DNA from: JBBQVO01 sp038211505
GTDB lineage: Bacteria; Chloroflexota; Dehalococcoidia; DSTF01; JACRBR01
Direction of reading: 5' to 3'
Length of the DNA stretch: 6,110 bases
Assembly: GCA_038211505.1 (NCBI GenBank)
Contig: JBBQVO010000188.1
Location: 1 to 6,110, forward strand
Numbering within the stretch: position 1 is the stretch's first letter; each line of letters opens with the position of its first letter. The notes under the pieces are model-generated. The model made no database searches, had not been told where the DNA came from, and saw only the letters and a program-made list of their open reading frames with translations. The position numbers were made by a program, and so were the translations under genes. Below, piece after piece: positions 1 through 4,954 of the stretch.

Positions 1-706
1 CGAGGAAGAGCATACGGTCGGCGCGCACTTCCTTGGCTGTGAAGTCGGTGAATGTGCCGTCGTTGAAGATGTTGCAGTTCTGGTAGACCTCGAGGAACGA
101 CGTGCCACGGTGCTCCGCCGCGCGCAGCAGCATCGTCGACAGATGATGCGCATCGCTGTCGATCGAGCGAGCGACGAACGTCGCCTCGGCGCCGATCGCC
201 ACGCTCAGCGGCCGCAGCGGCGCGTCGATCGTGCCGTACGGCGACGACTTCGTGCGCTTGCCCAACTCCGACGTCGGCGAGTACTGCCCCTTCGTCAGAC
301 CGTAGATCTCGTTGTTGTGGAGGATGATTTGCAGGTCGACGTTCCGCCGCAGGACATGCAGGATGTGATTGCCGCCGATGCTCAACGCATCGCCGTCGCC
401 CGTCACGACCCAGACGCTGAGGTCCGGGCGCGAGGCCTTCAGCCCCGTTGCGATCGTCGGCGCGCGGCCGTGGATGCTGTGGAAGCCGTACGTGTTCATG
501 TAGTACGGCAACCGGCTCGAGCATCCGATGCCGGAAATGAAGACGATGTTCTCGCGCGCGATGCCGAGATCCGGCATCACCTTTTGTGTCTGCGCAAGGA
601 TCGAGTAGTCGCCGCAGCCGGGGCACCAGCGCACCGGCTGATCGGAGACGAAATCCTTGCGGCTGAGTACCTCGATGGGCGAATCGCTGCGGTTTGCCGT
701 GACCAT
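1..706 (-). CDS. korB: 2-oxoacid:ferredoxin oxidoreductase beta subunit (KorB), C-terminus cut by window edge
   Basis: This is the catalytic thiamine-diphosphate (TPP) subunit of a cytoplasmic 2-oxoacid:ferredoxin oxidoreductase. With KorA it oxidatively decarboxylates a 2-oxoacid, most likely 2-oxoglutarate, to acyl-CoA, or runs in reverse, using ferredoxin. I translated 235 residues from the ATG at 706; the frame is still open at base 1. KorB proteins are usually about 280-350 residues, so the C-terminal part is missing here. WCPGCGD (residues 27-33) gives C28 and C31; with C62 (GIGCS) and C211 (YQNCN) these are the four cysteines expected to hold the 4Fe-4S cluster. GDGD (103-106) followed by NN (131-132) and IYGLTKGQ is the TPP/Mg2+ motif. 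The start has AGAGG at 716-712 with a 5-nt spacer, overlapping the korA stop, which implies translational coupling. Family assignment is firm; the preferred substrate is inferred. Confidence 0.95.
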   Translation of the reverse strand, partial: MVTANRSDSPIEVLSRKDFVSDQPVRWCPGCGDYSILAQTQKVMPDLGIARENIVFISGIGCSSRLPYYMNTYGFHSIHGRAPTIATGLKASRPDLSVWVVTGDGDALSIGGNHILHVLRRNVDLQIILHNNEIYGLTKGQYSPTSELGKRTKSSPYGTIDAPLRPLSVAIGAEATFVARSIDSDAHHLSTMLLRAAEHRGTSFLEVYQNCNIFNDGTFTDFTAKEVRADRMLFL

Positions 707-714
707 ATCTGCCT

Positions 715-2577
715 CTACCCCACCATCTCTTCGATTTTTCGTTCGACTTCGCTGATTGTGAACGGCCGGCCGGAGATCTTGTTCAACCCTTCAATGTCGA
801 CGAGATACTTCGCGCGCAACAGCATGCGCATCTGCCCGAGATTGATCTCCGGCATGAGCACGCGGTCGTAGCGCTTCAGCACGTCGCCGAGGTTGCCCGG
901 CAGCGGGTTTAGATGACGGAAGTGGGCGGCAGAGACGCGCATGCCCTTGGCGCGCGCGCGCTGCACGGCTGTCGTGATGACGCCGTATGTGCTGCCCCAA
1001 CCGAGCACGAGCAGCCCGCCCGATTCGTCGCCGTTCACTTGCACATCGGGGATGTCCTGGACGATGCCGGCGATCTTGTCGGCGCGGAGATGCGTCATCT
1101 TGTCGTGATTCGCCGGGTCGTAGCTGATATTTCCAGTAATGTCCGCCTTCTCGAGGCCGCCGATGCGGTGTTCGAGCCCCGGGGTGCCGGGGATCGCCCA
1201 CGGGCGCGCCAGCGTCTTCGGGTCGCGCGCGTACGGCTGGAACGTCTCCGGATCGTGCGCGAAGTTCGGCTCCATCCTGGGCAGCGACGCGATATCCGGC
1301 ACGAGCCACGGCTCCGACCCCATGCCGAGATAGCCGTCGGAGAGAAAAATCACCGGCGTTCGATACTTGATCGCGATCCGCCACGCCTCGATCGCCATGT
1401 CGAAGCAGTCCGACGCCGTCGACGGCGCCACGATCGCTACGGGCGATTCGCCGTTACGTCCGAACATGGCCTGAAGGAGGTCGCCTTGCTCGGTCTTCGT
1501 TGGCATGCCTGTGCTGGGGCCGGCGCGCTGCACATCCATGATCACGAGCGGCAACTCGACCATCACGGCGAGGCCGATCGCTTCGCTCTTCAGCGCCAGT
1601 CCCGGGCCGCTTGTGCCGGTCAGTCCGAGGTTGCCGCCGAACGCGGCGCCGATCGCCGAACCGACGGCAGCAATCTCATCTTCCGCCTGGAAGGTCTTGA
1701 CGCCGAAGCGCTTGAAGCGCGACAGCTCGTGCAGCACATCGCTGGCCGGCGTGATCGGGTAGCTGCCGTAGAAGAGCGTGCGGCCGGCGAGCTTCGATGC
1801 TGTGATAAATCCGAGCGCGGTCGCCTCGTTGCCTGTGATGTTGCGATAGAGCCCCGGCGCCATCTTCGCCTTCGGCACGTGATAGTGCGTCGCGAACATC
1901 TCCGTCGTCTCGCCGAAGTGGTAGCCGGTCTTCAGCGCCGTCTTATTGCCTTCGCAGACGTCCGGGTTCTTGCCGAACTTCTCGTCGATCCAGCGCAGCG
2001 TCGTGTCGAGCGGCCGGCTGTACATCCAGAACATCAGGCCCAGCGCGTACATGTTCTTGCAGCGATCGATCTGCACCGACGTCAGCCCGCTATTCGCCAG
2101 CGCGCGCCCGTTCTGTTCCGAGATACGCACCTTGAAGAGGCGGTACGCCTGCAAGCTGCCGTCTTCGAGCGGGTTCGTCGCGTAGGCCGCTTTCTTGAGA
2201 TTCGTATCGTTGAACTCGTCCTCGTTCACGACGAGCAGCCCGCCGCGCGGCAGGTCGGCGAGGTTCGTCTTCAATGCCGCAGGATTCATCGCGACCAGCA
2301 CGTCCGGCGCATCGCCCGGCGTGTAGATGGCTTCGCTTGAGAACGACACCTGAAACCCGCTGACTCCGGGGAGGGAGCCCTGCGGCGCTCGAATTTCCGC
2401 GGGAATATCTGGGAAAGTGGAGATGTCGTTGCCGACGACGGCGGAGGTCTTCGTGAACTGCGTCCCGGCGAGCTGCATGCCGTCGCCCGAGTCGCCCGCG
2501 AATCGGATCGTTACCCGGTCCAACTCCAGCAGCGCTGCATGGTCCGGCTGTTCCGATTCTCTGGTTAACGTGGTCAC
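715..2577 (-). CDS. korA: 2-oxoacid:ferredoxin oxidoreductase alpha subunit with fused gamma domain (KorA)
   Basis: This 620-residue protein is the partner of KorB. The N-terminal gamma domain (about residues 24-215) carries GDSGDGMQ (28-35), typical of the fused gamma-alpha form found in many aerobic and facultative bacteria. The alpha pyrimidine-binding domain follows (about 250-425), with YPITPAS (273-279), a GTSGPG loop (321-326) and PSTGMPTKTEQ (354-364). A C-terminal transketolase-like domain (about 520-618) includes GWGSTYG and PLPG. The length is normal and no residue is obviously missing. The start is GTG at 2577, supported by AGGGGG at 2587-2582 four bases upstream. It shares one base with the TAG stop of the CBS gene (TAGTG), so translation is probably coupled. 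YPITPAS with this architecture favours 2-oxoglutarate over pyruvate, but related 2-oxoacids cannot be excluded from sequence alone. Confidence 0.96.
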   Translation of the reverse strand: MTTLTRESEQPDHAALLELDRVTIRFAGDSGDGMQLAGTQFTKTSAVVGNDISTFPDIPAEIRAPQGSLPGVSGFQVSFSSEAIYTPGDAPDVLVAMNPAALKTNLADLPRGGLLVVNEDEFNDTNLKKAAYATNPLEDGSLQAYRLFKVRISEQNGRALANSGLTSVQIDRCKNMYALGLMFWMYSRPLDTTLRWIDEKFGKNPDVCEGNKTALKTGYHFGETTEMFATHYHVPKAKMAPGLYRNITGNEATALGFITASKLAGRTLFYGSYPITPASDVLHELSRFKRFGVKTFQAEDEIAAVGSAIGAAFGGNLGLTGTSGPGLALKSEAIGLAVMVELPLVIMDVQRAGPSTGMPTKTEQGDLLQAMFGRNGESPVAIVAPSTASDCFDMAIEAWRIAIKYRTPVIFLSDGYLGMGSEPWLVPDIASLPRMEPNFAHDPETFQPYARDPKTLARPWAIPGTPGLEHRIGGLEKADITGNISYDPANHDKMTHLRADKIAGIVQDIPDVQVNGDESGGLLVLGWGSTYGVITTAVQRARAKGMRVSAAHFRHLNPLPGNLGDVLKRYDRVLMPEINLGQMRMLLRAKYLVDIEGLNKISGRPFTISEVERKIEEMVG

Positions 2578-3041
2578 TACGCCCCCTCTGGCTCCGGGAT
2601 CAGCTGGTGCGGCCTCGGCGGCAGGTTCATCACCTGCGCCGGAAAGGCCTCAGCCAGGAAATGGATGATGTCGAGCGTCCGCAGCACCGCGACGGCCTTG
2701 CCGGTCACGTCGACGATCGGGATATTGAGCTCCTCGCCCTGATTCATCATCTGGATCGCGACAGCGATCGGATCCTTCAGCGTCAGGGTCTGAGGATCGT
2801 GCGACATGTATGTATCGACATTTTGGTCGTACTTCACATCGCGGGCGACCACCCGCATCAGGACTTCGCGCTCACTCATCATGCCCACCGGGCGCCCGAA
2901 TTCGACGATGAGCACGTACCCCATCCCGTGCTTCTGCACGGCCTCGAGGGCGGCGCCAACGCTGGCATCACGTCCGATGGAGATGGGCGGTGGAAGCCCG
3001 AGGGCGCTGATGGGATCGGTCTGGAAGATCTCTTCGACCAC
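2577..3041 (-). CDS. Small protein with two CBS domains, first gene of the kor operon
   Basis: The protein has 154 residues and consists almost entirely of a pair of CBS domains (a Bateman module). CBS1 spans about residues 17-70, with the characteristic PVGMMSEREVLMRV at 51-64. CBS2 spans about 78-132 and ends in a VAVLRTLDIIHFLAE-like helix. A proline-rich tail (PPRPHQ, then EPEGA at the end) follows. Such pairs commonly bind adenine nucleotides or S-adenosylmethionine and transmit energy status to a partner; the ligand here is unknown. There is no catalytic, DNA-binding or membrane segment. The GTG start at 3041 is nearly forced: an in-frame TGA lies 18 bases upstream, and AGAGG at 3051-3047 sits five bases ahead. 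The stop overlaps the korA start by one base, so it is made together with KorA/KorB and may regulate them. That role is inferred from the overlap and not proven. Confidence 0.9.
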   Translation of the reverse strand: MVEEIFQTDPISALGLPPPISIGRDASVGAALEAVQKHGMGYVLIVEFGRPVGMMSEREVLMRVVARDVKYDQNVDTYMSHDPQTLTLKDPIAVAIQMMNQGEELNIPIVDVTGKAVAVLRTLDIIHFLAEAFPAQVMNLPPRPHQLIPEPEGA

Positions 3042-3046
3042 GTCTG

Positions 3047-3051
3047 CCTCT
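3047..3051 (-). promoter_or_regulatory. Ribosome binding site that fixes the CBS-gene GTG start
   Basis: AGAGG lies five bases before the GTG start. The same nine bases (AGAGGCAGA) also precede korB at 716-708, with identical spacing. Confidence 0.6.
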
Positions 3052-3132
3052 GGCGGTCACCGTCTTCGACGGCGCCCTCCCCGATGCCCTAAGCGTCACC
3101 CGCGCACTGCGCGTAGCTTCGCTCTTCACATC

Positions 3133-3161
3133 ATTGTAACGCAGCCCTGATGGCATCACTA
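3133..3161 (-). promoter_or_regulatory. Weak candidate sigma70-type promoter for the CBS-korA-korB operon
   Basis: On the minus strand a good -10 match, TACAAT, lies at 3138-3133. The best -35 at 17-bp spacing is TAGTGA (3161-3156), only three of six matches to TTGACA. It would start transcription near 3126 and give a leader of about 85 nt. The -35 overlaps the left arm of the palindrome at 3157-3180, so an activator or repressor bound there could control it. The -10 is visible; the promoter call is tentative. Confidence 0.3.
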
Positions 3162-3180
3162 ATCGGATTCCCCGATAGTG
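3157..3180. repeat. Imperfect 24-bp palindrome in the divergent kor/lrp intergenic region, possible operator
   Basis: The left arm CACTAATCGG (3157-3166) and right arm CCGATAGTG (3172-3180) are reverse complements apart from one extra A. A 5-bp centre (ATTCC) separates them. It lies just upstream of a TTGACA on the plus strand (3185-3190) and overlaps the weak minus-strand -35, a usual place for an operator that controls divergent genes. Being upstream of the proposed starts of both transcripts, it is more likely to act as DNA than as an RNA hairpin. The binding protein is unknown; the neighbouring Lrp-like protein has no DNA-binding domain. Confidence 0.5.
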
Positions 3181-3227
3181 TCGATTGACAACGATCGAGA
3201 TATCCACTGACGATTCCGCTACCAGCG

Positions 3228-3257
3228 TTGGCGCGAGCGTCGCCCGTAGGGCATATT
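3228..3257 (+). promoter_or_regulatory. Weak candidate promoter for the Lrp-domain gene
   Basis: TTGGCG (3228-3233; four of six) is followed after 18 bp by CATATT (3252-3257; four of six), giving a leader of roughly 40 nt. An alternative is the perfect -35 TTGACA at 3185-3190, but its best -10 is only GACGAT at 3209-3214. Neither is strong, and I cannot choose between them by eye. Confidence 0.25.
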
Positions 3258-3291
3258 CCCAACAGAACGACCAGACGACGCAGGAAGCGCC

Positions 3292-3296
3292 AGGAG
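3292..3296 (+). promoter_or_regulatory. Ribosome binding site that decides the start of the Lrp-domain gene
   Basis: AGGAG with an 8-nt spacer to the ATG at 3305. It favours the 78-residue product over a 118-residue form from TTG at 3185. Confidence 0.7.
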
Positions 3297-3304
3297 ACAG
3301 ACCG

Positions 3305-3541
3305 ATGATCAAAGCCTACGTCCTCGTCGTCACGAACCCCGGCGAGACCAAGAACGTCGTCGCGGGCGTTCGCGCCATCCCCGGCGTGAAAGCCCTCCAC
3401 GAGGTGATGGGCCCGTACGACATCGTCATCGAGCTGGAAGTCGAGTCGTTGAGCGACGTGCCGCCTATCCTCAGCGACAAGATCCGCGGCGTCCCCGGCA
3501 TCGAGAGCACCACCTCGCTCGTCACCTTCCCGGAGAAGTAG
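3305..3541 (+). CDS. Stand-alone Lrp/AsnC-type effector-binding domain (RAM) protein
   Basis: This 78-residue protein consists only of the alpha/beta ligand-binding domain of Lrp/AsnC regulators. The opening strand MIKAYVLVVTNPGE, a helix with the conserved IPGV, MGPYDIVIELEVES and the closing PGIESTTSLVTF fit the beta-alpha-beta-beta-alpha-beta fold of this family. The N-terminal helix-turn-helix of full-length Lrp proteins (about 150 residues) is absent. Single-domain members are known to form oligomers and bind small molecules such as amino acids; some may modulate full-length Lrp proteins. I chose the ATG at 3305 because AGGAG at 3292-3296 lies eight bases upstream. The frame is open back to a TTG at 3185, but that extension looks neither like an HTH nor like conserved protein. 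It is divergent from the kor operon, so a metabolite-sensing role linked to it is possible but inferred. Confidence 0.88.
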   Translation: MIKAYVLVVTNPGETKNVVAGVRAIPGVKALHEVMGPYDIVIELEVESLSDVPPILSDKIRGVPGIESTTSLVTFPEK

Positions 3542-3542
3542 A

Positions 3543-3579
3543 GCGACGCGGAGGACGATCGTCCCCGCTCGTTCGTCGC
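3543..3579 (+). terminator. GC-rich hairpin directly after the Lrp-domain gene, candidate terminator without U-tract
   Basis: The stop codon ends at 3541. GCGG (3548-3551) pairs with CCGC (3565-3568), and the perfect palindrome GGACGATCGTCC (3553-3564) continues the stem past a single bulged A at 3552. An outer GCGAC (3543-3547) can pair with GTCGC (3575-3579) around a bulge. The stem is very stable, but the bases that follow (TCGTTCGTCGCATT) are not a T-run. It could protect the 3' end or slow polymerase rather than be a canonical intrinsic terminator. Confidence 0.5.
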
Positions 3580-3679
3580 ATTCCAGAGGGCACCCCCGCG
3601 GCCGCATTGCCGTCGTGGCAGACGACCTTCTCCGACGATCCATGCGTGATCGTTCGTTATGTCGCGCAAATCGAAGCTG

Positions 3680-3695
3680 AACGGGAATCCGTTTT
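3680..3695 (+). terminator. Small hairpin plus short T-run between convergent genes, weak terminator candidate
   Basis: AACGG (3680-3684) and CCGTT (3689-3693) enclose a GAAT loop and are followed by TT (a TTTT run overall at 3692-3695). It lies just beyond the stop of the minus-strand hypothetical gene and about 140 bp after the Lrp-domain gene. The stem is only five pairs, so efficiency is doubtful. On the minus strand no T-run follows. Confidence 0.3.
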
Positions 3696-3701
3696 GTCAT
3701 T

Positions 3702-4567
3702 TCATGCCTCGCGGAGCTGACGGACGCTCGCTTCGGCGGCGACCGGTGCAGACGCGGCGGCGCGGCGGCGGAACTGGGCGGCCTGCAGTTCACGCAGCGG
3801 CATCATGTACATGCGGTGCAAGTGCGATTCGTGGCGCGTGAGCACGTGAAGCGTGAGGGCATCGGGCAGGAGGCGCTCGCGGCGCATGCGGTCGATCTCG
3901 GTCAGCGTGTCGTTGCGGCGGGAGGAGCTGCGGTCGATGAGATCGTTCACGGCGAGCATCGCGCGTTCGAGCACGGCGGCGAATGTCGTTTCGTGCTGCG
4001 TCGCATGCTGCTGCAGCGCGAGACGCAGCATGGCCGGCGTCCAGACGATGTCGTCGTCGTCGGGGCCAGGCGTGGCTACGAGAGCGGTGGTCAGATCGAT
4101 GCCCGCCTCGTCGAGGGCATCGATCATCGCCGAGCAGATCTCGTCGTCGAATGGCTCGCCGTCCTGCGTGGCCGGCAGATCGGTGAGCACCGACGCGCAC
4201 TGGTGGGCGATGGCGAGTTCGTCGTCAGCGTCGCGGATGGAGCGCGGCATCGGCCTGGTGAGTGGCGAACCAGCAGATCGTCCTCGACACGTTCCTGCGA
4301 CACGGCGATGAACTCGCGCTCGTAGCGGGCGGCGCGCCGGAGACGCCAGCCTGCGGTGACGACTTGCTCGGCCAAGTCGCATTCGAGGGCGCCGATCGGG
4401 CCGAGGTCATCGAACAGGTTGGCGCGGTACGCTTCCCATTCTTGCTGTGACTCGACGCCGGGAATGACCTGCGACTCAGCCGTCATCCCGTGGCTGACGG
4501 CGTTGAGCGTGGCGATCTGCTTCGCCATGGCGGCGCCAACATCGGAGGTACGGCGGGGTTTGGGCAT
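3702..4567 (-). pseudogene. Conserved hypothetical protein gene, split by frame change near 4235-4270
   Basis: One gene appears to be read in two frames. From the ATG at 4567 the first frame gives about 100 coding-like residues, including the segments TLNAVSHGM, DLGPIGALE, WRLRRAARYERE and QERVEDDLL. It then turns into Arg/Pro/Ser-rich nonsense and stops at 4124. From about 4232 a different frame, net -1 relative to the first, continues with RDADDELAIAHQ and LTRHESHLHRMY, then the LRELQAAQFRR tail, to a TGA at 3702. The RHG-like motif, a 'P.GALE..La' helix, a WRLRRA helix and a final 'RHE..l.R....LRELQ' helix recall a widespread but uncharacterised family often seen in several copies in GC-rich bacterial genomes. 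No function is known to me. The start is strong: AGGAGG at 4578-4573 with a 5-nt spacer. The span is 866 bp, not a multiple of three. A sequencing error is the alternative to real decay; I see no X-XXY-YYZ slippery heptamer at the switch. Confidence 0.7.
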
Positions 4568-4572
4568 GGCGC

Positions 4573-4578
4573 CCTCCT
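4573..4578 (-). promoter_or_regulatory. Perfect Shine-Dalgarno site of the split hypothetical gene
   Basis: AGGAGG, five bases before the ATG at 4567. It rejects the much longer reading that starts at 4912. Confidence 0.75.
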
Positions 4579-4635
4579 TTTGCTTCGACCCTCCTTCTCG
4601 CTGTCCCCTGGTCGCGTGCTGGTTGGCGCGGTAGG

Positions 4636-4665
4636 AGCGTATGCGGATGATCAGTAACTTGTCAA
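4636..4665 (-). promoter_or_regulatory. Candidate sigma70-type promoter of the minus-strand hypothetical gene
   Basis: A perfect -35, TTGACA, lies at 4665-4660 on the minus strand. After 18 bp comes TACGCT (4641-4636), which keeps the three most conserved -10 positions (T, A and final T). Transcription would start near 4629 and give a leader of about 60 nt before the ATG at 4567. Confidence 0.5.
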
Positions 4666-4704
4666 GGGTCACTGAAGAGAGACTTCGGCGAAACGTGGAA
4701 CAGC

Positions 4705-4722
4705 CCGCTGTATGCACAGCGG
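4705..4722. repeat. Perfect 7-bp inverted repeat with 4-bp centre between divergent promoters
   Basis: CCGCTGT (4705-4711) and ACAGCGG (4716-4722) flank ATGC. The site lies 40 bp upstream of the minus-strand -35 and 58 bp upstream of the plus-strand -35, outside both expected transcripts. An operator for a dimeric regulator is the simplest reading; no regulator gene is visible nearby. Confidence 0.45.
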
Positions 4723-4779
4723 CGAGAACCGAGAATCGCGACAGACGAAACTTCCGGGCAAAAGAGTGACGCAACGCTC

Positions 4780-4808
4780 TTGACAAAACATACTCGCGGG
4801 AAGATAAT
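4780..4808 (+). promoter_or_regulatory. Near-consensus sigma70-type promoter of the YD-repeat gene
   Basis: TTGACA (4780-4785, six of six) is followed by an ideal 17-bp spacer and GATAAT (4803-4808, five of six). The start should fall near 4814-4816. It is the best promoter in the window. It faces the signal-peptide gene beginning at 4955. Confidence 0.8.
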
Positions 4809-4832
4809 CGCCGCAGGTTCATGCCCGCGAGT
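4792..4832. repeat. Perfect 9-bp inverted repeat straddling the -10 box and start of the YD-repeat gene promoter
   Basis: ACTCGCGGG (4792-4800) lies within the -35/-10 spacer, and its exact reverse complement CCCGCGAGT (4824-4832) lies just after the expected transcription start. The gap is 23 bp and the arm centres are 32 bp apart, about three helical turns, so both arms face the same side of the DNA. This would suit paired repressor half-sites that block polymerase. The repeat is seen directly; the operator role is inferred. Confidence 0.6.
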
Positions 4833-4845
4833 CGGTACGTGAACC
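4816..4845 (+). promoter_or_regulatory. Possible stem-loop at the 5' end of the YD-repeat mRNA
   Basis: GGTTCATG (4816-4823) can pair with CGTGAACC (4838-4845) through eight pairs, one of them a G-U, around a 14-nt loop. Since the expected start is at 4814-4816, the transcript would open with this hairpin, a layout that often stabilises mRNA. Its loop contains the right arm of the promoter inverted repeat. Confidence 0.35.
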
Positions 4846-4954
4846 AGAGCTTGCGCGGGGAGCGGCGAGCTCGACCCAGCGGGCGCAGCTCTCTTGGAGT
4901 TTCATACGGCAATCAGTACGAGTTGTCCGAACCCACCGAAAGGGAGGGCTGGCT

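Larger units (their letters stand above)
4568..4954. other. 387-bp divergent intergenic region between the two broken accessory genes
   Basis: No protein in this stretch looks real in any frame. It holds, from left to right, the Shine-Dalgarno site and promoter of the minus-strand gene (4573-4665), an 18-bp hairpin palindrome (4705-4722), a strong plus-strand promoter (4780-4808) with a flanking inverted repeat (4792-4832), and a leader of about 140 nt (4815-4954). The leader can begin with a stem-loop and ends in the ribosome binding site of the YD-repeat gene. I recognise no known riboswitch in the leader. Confidence 0.7.

Noticed and set aside
110..871. Plus-strand open frame of 253 codons opposite korB and the end of korA
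   Set aside because: Arg-rich composition with no motif, antisense to korB, whose cysteines and TPP motif are all intact.
913..2340. Long plus-strand open frame of 475 codons opposite korA
   Set aside because: It is very Arg/His/Ala-rich, lacks recognisable motifs and lies wholly antisense to a firmly identified gene; a typical shadow in GC-rich DNA.
3185..3304. N-terminal extension of the Lrp-domain protein from TTG at 3185
   Set aside because: The extension is Ser/Thr/Gln-rich, has no HTH, and the good ribosome site at 3292-3296 points to the ATG at 3305. The TTG is better read as part of a TTGACA box.
3635..3653. Inverted repeat ACGATC-N7-GATCGT
   Set aside because: Six-pair stem with no T-run or promoter context; GATC-rich short repeats are common in this sequence and I could not assign a role.
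4568..4912. Minus-strand upstream extension of the hypothetical gene starting at 4912
   Set aside because: It would translate the promoter and palindromes into Arg/Ser-rich nonsense, and a perfect Shine-Dalgarno site directs the start to 4567.
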